Numbered from the stretch's first letter, positions 42,110-52,581 are shown. The stretch: DNA of 64,000 bases from a candidate division SR1 bacterium (GCA_026397515.1 JAPLUU010000015.1:46213-110212); one strand, 5' to 3'. The notes: generated by a model not told the origin, from the sequence alone. A program made the numbers and translations.

Positions 42110-42433
42110 ATGGAACAAGAAGTGATTAACATCGGAAAATTCAAAAAAGAATTGGGCGAATTATATCCATTAGCCCAAGTTATTTGGGCGCAAATTTGTA
42201 AAGAAGAGTTTTTCATAACTCCAACAGTATCATTGGGAGCAAGAGAAGTCCCTATAGATGAATGTACAGAGTTGGAAAAGATTCTCCTTGCCTGTATATC
42301 CTATATAGAGGATGAACAGGAAAAAGCAATGCTCATGCAGCACCTGATGTTGCTTATGTACCAAAATCACCCTATAGCAAAGGGAGTAAAGATAGAGATA
42401 AGAAAATTCTTCTTTATCGTGGTCGTAAGCTAA
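42110..42433 (+). CDS. Hypothetical protein, 107 aa
   Basis: A soluble, mainly helical protein (MEQEVINIGKFKKELGELYP; later LACISYIEDEQEKAMLMQHL) ending in a hydrophobic tail FFFIVVVS. It has its own promoter and a strong terminator and no TGA codon. No family recognised. Confidence 0.68.
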   Translation: MEQEVINIGKFKKELGELYPLAQVIWAQICKEEFFITPTVSLGAREVPIDECTELEKILLACISYIEDEQEKAMLMQHLMLLMYQNHPIAKGVKIEIRKFFFIVVVS

Positions 42434-42456
42434 TTATCTCTAACAATAAAACTTAG

Positions 42457-42486
42457 ATTCTCCGTTTTTTTACGGAGAATTTTTTT
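42457..42486 (+). terminator. Intrinsic terminator
   Basis: ATTCTCCGT-ttttt-ACGGAGAAT (42457-42480) followed by six T after the 42110 gene. Confidence 0.88.
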
Positions 42487-42510
42487 CATATCGTCCTTCA
42501 AAAATATTTT

Positions 42511-44259
42511 TTATTCTCTAGCACTCAATTCAAACCATCTATATTCTTTCTGTTCAAGCTGACGGAGAATAATTCATAATGATTCAGACAAGGCTTTGAT
42601 ATCATCATACGCGACATCTGTCTGATCAAAAATACGACTAATTTCGTCTCTTTCTTTTTCTAAAGCGACAATATCTTTGGTCAACTGATCCAACTCACGT
42701 TTTTCCATATATGACAATTTCTTTTTGTCAGAATCTTCATCACTAACGTCCATATGTTGTTCTACCTTTGATTTTCTTGAATTTTCCAAGGTAAGTTTGT
42801 CACTTTCTCATAAATTTTTATATTCTGAATAGGTTCCTCGGAAATCTTTCACTGCTCACTCACCTTCAAAGATAAACAAATGATCCGTGATCTTGTCCAT
42901 AAAGAATCTATCATGAGAAATCACAATGAGACAGCCTTTATACCCCATTAAAAAATCTTCGAGTACCCCAACAGTGACTAAGTCTAGATCGTTTGTCGGT
43001 TCATCAAGAATGAGAAAATTAGGGCGATTCTGCAAGATAGTCAGCATATGTAATCTTCTTTTTTCTCCCCCACTGAGATTCTCTGCAAAGACATGTTGTT
43101 GGTTTGGGGGGAACAAAAATTGTTCGAGCAAATTACGATCATGGACAATATCAGAGACTCTTTTATCGATAGGAAAATGAATTTCTTTTTGTTGATAATG
43201 TCAGAAGACGACAGTCTCCCCTGCCTGTACCAATCACGAATCTATCGGTTCTTCATCCAAGATCATACGAACGAAGGTAGACTTTCCTACACCATTTTTT
43301 CCTATGATACCGATACGTTCATTATGTCTAAACTCATGAGAAAAATCTGATAATAATGTTTTATCACCAAAAGATTTTTTGATATGTTTGAGTTTAAGTA
43401 TTTTTCCTCATAGCTGCCTTGCCTGCATAGACAAAGTAAGTTTTGCTTGTTCATTGAACACGGTATCTTTGAGAACGTCATAACGATCATTGATGTCATC
43501 AAATCTGCTAGCTCTAGAATTGGATTTCGTCTGTCTTCCACTTGGTGATTTTTTGATCCAACTCAATTCTTTCCTATACAACTGTTTGAGTTTATGGACT
43601 TCTATCCTTTCATTCTCTTCACGGATTGCTTTGCTTTCTAGATAATACGAATAGTTTCCAGGAAACACAACAATCTTACCTCTATGAAGTTCAAAGATAT
43701 GGGTACATACTCTCTCGAGAAAATATCTATCATGGGTCACCATAAGTAAGGTTATGCGTTGATTTTTGAGATACCATTCAAGCCATTCTATCATATCCAA
43801 GTCTAAGTGATTGGTCGGTTCATCGAGAATAAGCATCTCTGGATTTCCCATCAAGGTCTTGGTCAGCGCGACACGTTTTTTTTCTCATCACGAAAGTGAT
43901 CAAATATTCTGATCGAGATAGGGTTTGATACGAAGTTTATTGATAGCGATATTGAGCTCTACTTCTTGTTCTCGATGTTGCATCGTGTCGAAGTCGAAGA
44001 GAAATTCACGAACGGTATGCTCATCATTCAAATTAATATCCTGAGAAAGATATCAGATACGAACACCTTCTCTTCGTTCAACTGCACCATCACTCACATC
44101 TATTTCTTTCATAAGCAATTTAATCAAGGTAGACTTCCCTGCGCCATTCTTAGCAACCAAAGCGATTTTTTGTCATCTAGAAATAGTAAAATCTACATGA
44201 TCGACAAGGATTTTTGAGGTATATGATTTGGCAAGATTAGTGACTTTGAGATAAAGCAT
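42511..44259 (-). CDS. ABC-F family ATPase, Uup-like
   Basis: 582 residues with two cassettes: Walker A AKNGAGKST and GKNGVGKST; signatures LSGGEKKRVALTK and LSGGEKRRLHMLT; Walker [12 protein letters not shown] and LILDEPTNDLD. The last 90 residues form a charged coiled coil (DQLTKDIVALEKERDEISRI) as in Uup, which binds DNA or ribosomes. The linker carries SGRQTKSNSRASRFDDIN. Likely acts on the ribosome. Second of three ABC-F genes within 9 kb. Confidence 0.9.
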
Positions 44260-44322
44260 TCAGCAAAACAGCAAATATAAAATTAGATTTTATTTTTTTA
44301 GCAAATCTCCTCTTGTTATTTA

Positions 44323-44413
44323 GTTACCTCACCCCCTTCCCCTCTCCACTCCGTAGAGAGGGGTAAATTTTACGAAGCCCTCTCCATGTAATGGGGAGGG
44401 TTGGGTGGGGTAA
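44323..44413 (+). repeat. 91-bp palindromic repeat, family A, copy 2
   Basis: GTTACCTCACCC to GGGTGGGGTAA with two internal hairpins (CCCCTCTCC-actccgta-GAGAGGGG and CCCTCTCC-atgtaat-GGGGAGGG). Nearly identical to copy 3 at 47591 (I see one short difference in the central AAATTTTAC). It lies between the ABC-F gene start and the EngB stop. Confidence 0.9.
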
Positions 44414-44414
44414 G

Positions 44415-45005
44415 TTATTTTATTAAGGTTTCAATGTATTCCAACAATTTTTCTCTCCCTCTCTTGGTGACATTAGATACCGGAAATATATTTGGCATAG
44501 TCGTGACAACTTTAGCGAGATTTTCCTTAAGCAAACGTGTATGAAGACTCAAGGACTTCTGCGTAGCTTTGTCTATCTTGGTCACGATAATATCAAAAGG
44601 AATATTTTTCTGATCCAAACTATAGATAAAATCGAGATCGATATGCTGTGGTGGAATATTTCCATCAATGAGGACGAAAACTCTTTTCAACTGTTCTCTT
44701 CCGATAAAATAATCATGAGTAATCTTGATCCAAAGATCCCTATTTTTCTTTCCTGTCTGCGCATACCCATATCCCGGCAAATCGACAAGATATCGATTAT
44801 CATTTATCAAAAAATATCCGATCAACTTAGTTTTACCAGGAGTGACGGAGACTTTGGAGAGTTTGCTATGATTGGCCATCATATTGATCAATGACGACTT
44901 CCCGACATTAGATCTCCCGATCATCGCAAATTCAGGCAAATTACCTTCAGGACATTCACTGAGTTTAGATGCACTTTTGATAAAGGTAGCAGTACGTATA
45001 AGCAT
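44415..45005 (-). CDS. engB: Ribosome-assembly GTPase EngB (YsxC/YihA)
   Basis: 196 residues, the normal length. G1 is GRSNVGKSS, G3 DLPGYGYAQ, G4 TKID; the switch region SVTPGKTKLIGYFL precedes G3. EngB is needed for maturation of the large ribosomal subunit. None of its roughly 13 glycines is TGA. Its stop abuts repeat A. Confidence 0.96.
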   Translation of the reverse strand: MLIRTATFIKSASKLSECPEGNLPEFAMIGRSNVGKSSLINMMANHSKLSKVSVTPGKTKLIGYFLINDNRYLVDLPGYGYAQTGKKNRDLWIKITHDYFIGREQLKRVFVLIDGNIPPQHIDLDFIYSLDQKNIPFDIIVTKIDKATQKSLSLHTRLLKENLAKVVTTMPNIFPVSNVTKRGREKLLEYIETLIK

Positions 45006-45142
45006 ACAGTTTTAATGAAAAATAAACGCAAGAATTATAAAGAAATCAAAGAAAAATGATAGACGAGTTTAGAAGAGATCCATCTTGTTTTTATAAAGAA
45101 AGAAAGTATAGGTAAATATATTTATTCCCCACTACTCCACAG

Positions 45143-45811
45143 ATGAACAAGAAATTAAAGATTCTCACCTCTATTTTCATAGCAGCAATTATTATTGCGA
45201 TTGGAATATCACTCTATTTTCATATTGGAATCAAAACTATCTTGATTATATGCAGCACCATGTTTGCACTTTTTTCACCTATATTTTATACACTTTCTAT
45301 TTTAAAAGGAGAATCAAAACCACACAGGACAACAAGATTCGTCTTATTAATAATTACCCTCCTCTCATTTTTTGCATTGCTTGCACAACATAATACGGTA
45401 GCAATTTTTCTTGCATGAGTTTCTGCTTTACAAAGTATTCTAATCTTCTCACTCTGTATAAAATATGGCATGGGCGGATGGGCAAAGACAGACATCATCT
45501 GTTTAGTAATTGCAGGAATCGGTATCTTGGTTTGGAAATTAACAAACAATCCCGTGATGTGACTATTGGCTTCTATACTCGCTGATTTCGTAGGATTTAT
45601 ACCAGCATTGATCAAAACATATAAATTTCCAGAAACGGAGACGCGGATATTTTATATATTAGATGTCTTCGCTGCTACGTTCACCATATTAGCAATAACA
45701 AACTTCACCTATCAAGAAACATCGTATCCAATATATATTCTCGCAATTAATTTTGTTATGGTTATTCTCATTTTGAGACCAAAGATGAGAAAAAGATTAG
45801 CAAATTTTTAG
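45143..45811 (+). CDS. Multi-pass membrane protein
   Basis: 222 residues with seven predicted helices. The layout suggests two halves with similar loops: KPHRTTRFVLLIITLLSFFA in the first and ADFVGFIPALIKTYKFPETE in the second, faintly like PQ-loop proteins. TGA encodes Gly three times. It stands alone between engB (divergent) and a tiny membrane ORF. No family assigned with confidence. Confidence 0.65.
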
Positions 45812-45823
45812 TTATCAATATAC

Positions 45824-45922
45824 ATGGATATAATCACTTCAGCAGATGTCTTATCAAGCTTCCTCATAGCCATGGGGATATTGATAATAATAGGAAAATT
45901 GGGTGCTGGAGGAGGCAAATAA
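45824..45922 (+). CDS. Possible 32-aa single-pass membrane peptide
   Basis: MDIITSADVLSSFLIAMGIL followed by a hydrophobic run and the ending GKLGAGGGK. It starts 13 bases after the previous stop on the same strand. Short, so it may be chance, but hydrophobicity and spacing fit a real small membrane protein. Confidence 0.35.
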   Translation: MDIITSADVLSSFLIAMGILIIIGKLGAGGGK

Positions 45923-46008
45923 AGATCAGATAATCACATTTTCTTGCATACAGCTTACACTTCCCTATAGTCTACTTTTGAAATTTATAATTCTTTTTTG
46001 ACTTTACA

Positions 46009-47574
46009 ATGGCTTGAAATCAAAATCCCGTAATACTTCGTTTCGACGACGTATCTTTCGCATATAACGACGGTAAACATCCTATCCTTGTGGACAGTGA
46101 TTTTTCTATTCGTCAAAATACCAAGATAACTATCATGGGACAAAATGGCTCAGGAAAGACAACGATATTCAAGATGATTCTCGGAGAATTAACTCCACAA
46201 AAAGGAAAAATAAATATCGTCCAAGGAAATACTATCGCAGTTTCAAGGCAAGTTATGCCCAAAGATCAACTTGATCTCTCTATCAAAGCATTTTTTGAAA
46301 CAGCTTTTGCAGAAAAGGATTATCAAATAGATAGAAAAATAGATGAAGTACTCAAAGCGGTAAATTTCAATGCACCGATGAATAAACCAATAAAAGAATT
46401 TTCTGGATGACAACAAGCGAGACTCTTGTTGGCCTACGCATTGATTCAACATCCCGATATCCTCCTCCTCGACGAACCAACAAATAATCTTGATGATGTA
46501 GGAATTGGAGATCTGATTACTTTTTTGATGTCCTATGATAAGACAGTGGTAGTTATTAGCCATGATGCAGACTTTTTGAATTTATTTACGGATGGCGTGT
46601 TGTATCTCAATAGATGAACATGCAAGGTAGAACAATATCGATGAGATTATTATGATGTAGTAGAACAGATAGCAGCACAGATAGAAAAAGATCAAATGGC
46701 GAATGCAAGAGCCGAGAAAAAAATCATAGACGCCAAAGAAAAGATAAATTTCTTTTCGAATAAATGAGGAAAAATGCGTAAATTAGCAAGCAAGATGAGA
46801 GACGAAGTAGAAGAAGCTGAAGATAATAAAGTAGAAGTAAGAAAAGATGATAAGACGATTACCTCGTTTACGATACCATTTGAAAACTATGTAGGACCGA
46901 TTGTGACGATAAATAAAATATGACTTATGAACGCGAAACACGAAGTAGTTATATGTAAATATCCGTTAGTCATCAAAAAACATGAAAGATATATGTTTGT
47001 AGGACCAAATGGAATCGGAAAATCAACCCTCCTCAAAAGACTGATGATGATTCATCAACACAAAGAAAATATTATGAAAGAATACAACGCAATACTCAAA
47101 GACAAAACTAAGGACGGTATGATTAAAGAACCAGACACGACACATCCAGAAGAAGAAGTAGCAATGATCCACAACAAAGTAAAAGTAGGATATTATAGCC
47201 AAGATTTTGATGCATTGGATATGAACAAAAACGTTCGGGATACCTTGGAAGAGATAGCGGAAGAAGCAAGCGACCAAGATATCTATCGTGTAGCGGCTCA
47301 GTTTCTCCTTACAAAAAATCTCTTACAAAATAGTGTTGGATCACTTTCTGAATGACAAAAATGACTCCTCTGCTACGCAAGATTTGTCCTCCAAAAACCA
47401 GATCTCCTTATCCTCGACGAACCCACAAATCATATAAACTTCCGTCACCTCCCCGTAATCGCTCAAGCACTTAACAAATACGAATGAGCAATGATTATGG
47501 TCAGCCATGACAAATGATTCACGGACCAACTAGAAAACCTCCACATAGTGGACTTAGGAAAAATATTAAAATAA
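46009..47574 (+). CDS. ABC-F family ATPase
   Basis: 521 residues with two cassettes: Walker A GQNGSGKTT and GPNGIGKST; signatures FSGGQQARLLLAY and LSEGQKGLLCYAR; Walker [12 protein letters not shown] and LILDEPTNHIN, the second lacking the usual Asp after His. The linker is highly charged (KLASKMRDEVEEAEDNKVEV). The LSEGQ signature departs from LSGGQ, so the second site may be impaired. Third ABC-F in the window. Confidence 0.88.
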
Positions 47575-47590
47575 AATAATTTAATATATA

Positions 47591-47681
47591 GTTACCTCAC
47601 CCCCTTCCCCTCTCCACTCCGTAGAGAGGGGTAATTTTTACGAAGCCCTCTCCATGTAATGGGGAGGGTTGGGTGGGGTAA
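47591..47681 (+). repeat. 91-bp palindromic repeat, family A, copy 3
   Basis: Same sequence as copy 2 apart from one small difference. It lies 17 bases after the ABC-F stop and ends 3 bases before the stop of the convergent lipoprotein gene, so it may serve as a two-way terminator. Confidence 0.9.
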
Positions 47682-47683
47682 AA

Positions 47684-47863
47684 TTAACTCGCTCTGGTTC
47701 TTACTTGCACTTGTGCGCGCATTTGTTTTGGCTGGGAAAAACTTGTAGGAGGAGTTTGTTTTAGTGATGGTCCAACCGTCGGTTGAGTACATCACGAAAA
47801 CATACAGAAACCAAACAATAAGGCACCAAAAAAAGATATTTTGGTAAAGATTTTTTTAAACAT
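47684..47863 (-). CDS. Small lipoprotein, 59 aa
   Basis: Signal peptide MFKKIFTKISFFGALLFGFC with lipobox FSGC (Gly by TGA), so lipidation on Cys25 is likely. The mature part is Pro/Gln-rich and short (TQPTVGPSLKQTPPTSFSQP), ending VQVRTRAS. The final RTRAS is also the end of the next gene upstream, which suggests common origin or a shared C-terminal signal. Function unknown. Confidence 0.65.
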
Positions 47864-47951
47864 CTGAATAGATTTTATAATTTTTAAAAAACGTCATTAC
47901 TGATAACGACGTCTATTATAAAGACAAAGCTTAAATTAAGCTTAATTGATA

Positions 47952-48392
47952 TTAACTAGCTCTTGTTCTCGTATTTACTTTAGCTGCAGCTGCCTGTTGA
48001 GCAGCTGCCTGTTGAGCTGCCAATTTAGCTGCAGTTGCTTGTTGAGCTGCTAGCTTAGCTGCATTTGCTTGTTGAGTTGCTAGCTTAGCTGCATTTGCTT
48101 GTTGTTGATTGAGCGTCTGTTGTTGTGTTTGTTGAGATTGTTGTACTGCTAATTGGTCTATAGCTTGTTGAGCTTGCTGAGCTGCTAATTGTTGTGCAGC
48201 CTGTTGTTCAGCGGCCAATTGAGCTGCTGCTTGTTCAGCAGCGAGCTGAGCGGTTGCTTGCTGTTTTTGTAAGGTAGTACATTCATAAATTCTCACTCAC
48301 GTACAGGTATTACGTGAAGAGACAAAAGACATAGTGTAAATAAATACACCAGTTATGATCAATACACTAATAACGATTCAAATTTTTTTCAT
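47952..48392 (-). CDS. Membrane-anchored Ala/Gln-repeat protein
   Basis: 146 residues. One N-terminal membrane segment (MKKIGIVISVLIITGVFIYT), two Cys in SRNTCTGVRIYECTT, then about 95 residues of Ala/Gln/Leu repeats (ATAQLAAEQAAAQLAAEQQA; ANAAKLAAQQ several times), predicted as a long helix. It ends VNTRTRAS, like the lipoprotein downstream. It may be an envelope-spanning coiled coil. The repeated DNA could vary in copy number between strains. Confidence 0.68.
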
Positions 48393-48410
48393 ATACTTGA
48401 ATAACAATAA

Positions 48411-50057
48411 TTAAAATATCTCAGAATATATATTTTGATATCATTTTTCTTTCAAAAGTTTGATCTGACCAGTAACCATAGCAGGATTTCCACAGAGATA
48501 GAATTCCGTAGTAAGAGGAAGATCAAGCGTACTAGCATCTACCCTTCCATGATGATATCAAGGGACTTCTTCTTGAGAAACAAATAATTCAAGACGTAGA
48601 TTTTTGATTCCACGCAATTGATCAAGATAACAGAATTCGTCTTGTTTAGCTACTCACCATAATAAAATACTATCTGGAGAATATGTATTATGGATAATCA
48701 TATTATATAAAGGAGACATTCACGTTCATGTAGCGACAAATACTTTTTGATTGGCGGTTGTTTTCAAAACGAAGCTACCATAGACGCCCTTAATTTTAAG
48801 AGAATCTCAGACTTTCAAATTTTTCAATGTTCTTCATCATCTTCAAATATCTTTTATCTTGATTCACAATTTTATGGTAGTTCAAGTATTTTCTACGACA
48901 GAATATGCTCTCGTAAACTCACCATCAAAATCCTTGAGATTGAGTAAGATATATTGTCATGGCAGAACCGTAAGCGGAGAATCAACCTTCAACGTAAGTT
49001 CCAAGACATCTAGAGTAAGCATAACATATCCTACTACCTGAGACATATATCCAGAAAACACCGCATGAGGAGTTTCATAATAAGGTTCAAAACTTAATTT
49101 ACTGACACCACAGATAGGACATACTCGCGAATCTGGGATATCTTCAAATGTAGTTCATGGTTCTAATCATCCATCAGGATCACCCACCGCTTCATCATAA
49201 ATATATCCACAAGGAACACAGATATATTTTGTCGTAGGTCAACTCGTAGGTTTATCTTTTTTTGCAAGATATGATGATGATCTAATAAACACCAACCACA
49301 CCGTAAGCAACACATAAAATATATCAAATCTGGAAGAAAACGCGACATGGATTGCTACGACCAAGAATGCAGGATATGCAAGAGATTGGACTTTTTTCCA
49401 AACACTTCATGAAAGCAGTTGAACAGAAAATTTATTTGAGGTAAGTCACAAAGCAAGCATAATCATTCATGCAACGACTCACGTAGAAGCATCCATTCTG
49501 ACAAGAAAATTATTTCGCACATACGATCAATATCAAAGCACCGGAGTATGTTTTATAGCAAAAAGATATTCCATAGAAAAGTATTCGAGTCCATGCTTCA
49601 AAAAGAAAAGAAAACTCAGAATTCAAACAATTTTTCTGACGACAATCAATAGGTCTGATATTTTTTTATGTTTGATGAACGTAAGTAAGGGAGAGATACT
49701 CAACGCAAGGACAAGATACAAAAACGCAACTTTTCCATACGATCTAAGATATAATCACGTACCTCAAATAGTTCACAAAATAAAATAATGAACCAGCCAT
49801 GCTGCAGGCAGTACAAGTACACACGTAAGGAAAATAAATTGAATAGTGGAAAATCGTTCCTGTTTTATCAACGCGTTTTTAAATTTCAGACGTTTGAAAA
49901 AAAGTAATCATAGAGCTGAAACAATGAGATAAAGTACAAAAATGAGTACATATATCTGAAAAAAATTACTTTGGAAAATATTTTCTGTATTCATCAACGT
50001 GATGACAAACAACAAAGGTAGTGTAGCGAAAGAGAGAAATAATTGAAGCAAAGCCAT
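48411..50057 (-). CDS. Ferric-reductase-like / rubredoxin / flavin-reductase fusion
   Basis: 548 residues in three parts. Residues about 1-260: membrane domain of the MsrQ/ferric reductase type, with RKIVGILSFLFFLKHGLEYF (heme-type His), LALGLTSN, and WKKVQSLAYPAFLVVAIHVA, where the family's first His is Gln. Residues about 275-330: a full rubredoxin, with CVPCGYIYD, DPDGGLEPGT and VCPICG. Residues about 335-548: FAD/NAD(P)-binding reductase with RAYSVVENT, VFVATGTGMSPLY and YLCGNPAMV. It probably passes electrons from NAD(P)H through FAD and the rubredoxin iron to or from membrane hemes. An unusual domain order. Confidence 0.8.
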
Positions 50058-50078
50058 AAAAAATATTTATAGAATAAA

Positions 50079-50399
50079 TTAATCGTTTTCTCATTCATAG
50101 GTATCTCCTTCTGTAGAAGTACTTTGGGAAGTTACGGGAGCTGTTTGAACATCCACTGATGAGGTAACAGGGAGAGTATGCACCGCAGGTGTTTGGACAG
50201 ACTGATCTAATCATTGCGTAATAGAAGTAGTTTTTTTTCATTGAAATACTTGATCCAAAGCTTGAGGTCAAATATCTCTAATGACATTCATATCATCTCC
50301 ATCATGTTGTTGATTGCTTTCGAATGTTTCATCAAAATTACATCCACTCAAAAATAGTGAAAGCGAAACGAGCAGTATAATAAGTACTTTAGACTTCAT
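50079..50399 (-). CDS. Lipoprotein, 106 aa
   Basis: Signal peptide MKSKVLIILLVSLSLFLSGC with lipobox LSGC (Cys20). The mature part is acidic and Thr/Ser/Gln-rich (NFDETFESNQQHDGDD; QTAPVTSQSTSTEGD), probably disordered. It lies 21 bases upstream of the reductase fusion on the same strand, so the two may be co-transcribed. No family recognised. Confidence 0.7.
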
Positions 50400-50529
50400 A
50401 AGAGCATAATAAGAGGAGTAAACATTAGTTGGAACATATTATATAATTCACGATTTTTTACAAGACTTTAAAAATATGCACAATCACATTGAAAAATCTG
50501 TATATGTATATCAAGACTATAAAACATCC

Positions 50530-50740
50530 GCCAGACTCGTGCTAGTCGAAAAGAAGGCAAACCAAGAACGAAGCAAGCAAAACAGTATGAGCCGAAATGG
50601 GCCCCTGCTTTAGCAGGGTTTGAGGCGATTATCAAAGTAGGGCTCTCATATAGCATCAGGCGAAGACGGTTTGAGTCTGGCTTGATTTTTTTGCGTTCTT
50701 TTTTGATCAAGTAAAAAAGAACGTCCAGCGAAGCGTTCAT
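50530..50740 (+). repeat. Structured intergenic element, family C
   Basis: Outer arms GCCAGACTC (50530) and GAGTCTGGC (50673) enclose about 135 bases with an inner hairpin (CCCCTGC-ttta-GCAGGG). A T-run, a hairpin CGTTCTTTTTT/AAAAAAGAACG (50694-50723) with an 8-base loop, and TCCAGCGAAGCG follow. The last part resembles repeat family B in layout but not in sequence. It is the only clear content of the gap 50400-50853; the rest is AT-rich. Confidence 0.6.
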
Positions 50741-50853
50741 CAATAAGATATAATATAGTTTTCCGGAAATTGAAAAATAACCGACGTTTAGTATTTACTT
50801 CTATACGAGGTTTTTTATATATAGACATATATACTTTATATACAAACATAGAC

Positions 50854-51747
50854 ATGAAATATACTAAAACAAAGTTTTTGATGTGAACAGACGTCACTAT
50901 AACGATATTCTGAGAAGAAAACCCGAATGAAGATATTGAACACGTCTTTGAAATATTCCATGATTTAGAAAAAGAATTTTCCAGATTCAGATCAGATTCA
51001 GATCTTAGTAGGGTGAATAGAGAAAGAAGCTGAGAAATATCAGACACTTTCATTGACGTAATAAAAAAATGCAAAGAAATATATACAGACACTGATGGAT
51101 ATTTCAATCCGCTCATCAACGTAAGCAATCTTTGATACAGCCAAAATTTCCATAGCAAGAAATTTAAAAAGAAAACATCAGAAGTAAATTTGGAATTGGA
51201 AAAAGTTGAAGTCAGATGAAATACTATTAGTTTACAACAAGGACAAAATCTAGATCTCGGAGGAATCGTCAAATGATATGGAGTAGATAAAGCAAAAGAA
51301 TATTTAGAAAAAAAATGACATAAAAACTATATCATAGATGCAGGAGGAGATATCTATACGGCATGATTGAATGAAACCTGAGGAAAGATAGTCGTAGGCA
51401 TAGATAGTCCATTTATCCAAGACAATATTTTTGCTACCTTGGAAGTAGAAAACACCGCAGTAGCAACCTCGGGGAATTACAAAAGAAAATGGACCATAGA
51501 CGACCAAGTATATACCCATATCATCAACCCGATGAATGCTGGCAACAATAATGAAATTATAAGTATCACATTAATTACTGAAAATTGTTATCTTGGTGAC
51601 GCCTATGCTACAGCATGCATAGCTATGGGAAAAGAAAAAGCTGTAGAGTTTTTGAAAAAACATCGTATAGACGGAGTCATTATCTGTACCGATAAAACAA
51701 CATACATCACGGAATGAATGAAAAAATATAACTTAGAAGTCATATAA
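50854..51747 (+). CDS. apbE: FAD:protein FMN transferase ApbE
   Basis: 297 residues. MGTDVTITIFG is at the start, DLEKEFSRFRSDSDLSRVNR is the FAD-binding region, LDLGGIVKGYGVDKA the typical signature, and AVATSGNYKR, YTHIINP the metal/catalytic region. ApbE attaches FMN covalently to threonines of exported electron-transfer proteins. No signal peptide or lipobox is visible, so it may work in the cytoplasm or have an unusual export route. No FMN-binding target protein is seen in the window; the reductase fusion lies 800 bases away on the other strand. Confidence 0.93.
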
Positions 51748-51748
51748 T

Positions 51749-52543
51749 TTATTTTTCAACGGTAGTCAAAACATCAACTTTTTTCACACTTAAATACATA
51801 ACCAGACTGATAATTCCTATAAGAAAGATTGGAGTTATCCATGCTGTTGATATTCCTAAACCACCATCTTGAGGAGCTTGTGTGAGATAATCACCAAGTG
51901 AAGCACCAAGCGGACGGGTCAGAATATATACACTCCAAAAAGCAAATATAGCATTTAATGTGAATTTTTTTGTTCTAAAGAAATAATATATGACAGCAAT
52001 CAAAGCGATTGCCCCAGCAAATATCAAACCTGCCTGAACATAACCGATACCTAATCCTTCCGATAATAAATCACCACCTGCAGTTCCTAATGCAAATGTG
52101 AAAAGAATTGCCAACCAATAGAATGCTTCTCTTTTTGCAGTAAGTATAGAATGTATAGATAATGTTTTTTCTTTTAGATACCGAATTATGAAAACAAGTG
52201 CTAAGCCGACACTGAAAATTATCGTAGTAGTAACTAAACTAATCCCAAACCCTTCAACCATTTGATCCGTAATCAATGTTCATACAACACTTATCAATAT
52301 AACGGCAATCCAGTAATTTGCAGCAACATATCTTTTTAGTTTAAATTGTATCGCAAGAACTATGGCCAAGAGACCACCCATAACATAGGACGTATTCACC
52401 AAACCAAGATGGAGATTAGTAGAAAGAAAATCTGCTGCTGTCTCTCCGATAGTAGTTCCTAAGATTTTTATAATCCAAAAATAAATAGTGATTTCTGGAA
52501 CTCTGTTGAGTACCTTATTAAAAACGGTTTTAGCTTTTTCCAT
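51749..52543 (-). CDS. COG4705-family membrane protein
   Basis: 264 residues with seven to eight helices. Internal repeats carry acidic motifs typical of the family: TIGETAADFLSTNL, GTAGGDLLSEGLGIGY and RPLGASLGDYL. Function unknown; related proteins are annotated as unchar­acterised membrane-anchored proteins and sometimes as possible metal transporters. Only one glycine is TGA out of about 25, far below most neighbours, suggesting recent transfer. A TCAACCAT-ttt-ATGGTTGA palindrome (52582-52600) lies upstream and may be an operator. Confidence 0.85.
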
Positions 52544-52581
52544 AAAAAAAATTAAAAGATAAAATATCAAAAAGTAATATA

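Noticed and set aside
24660..47681. Repeat A as part of a CRISPR array
   Set aside because: The copies are about 3-20 kb apart, with no spacers between short repeats and no cas genes.
50646..51272. A 208-codon minus-strand open frame antisense to apbE
   Set aside because: The plus strand encodes a clear ApbE with all its motifs; the antisense frame has no recognisable domain and low-complexity content.
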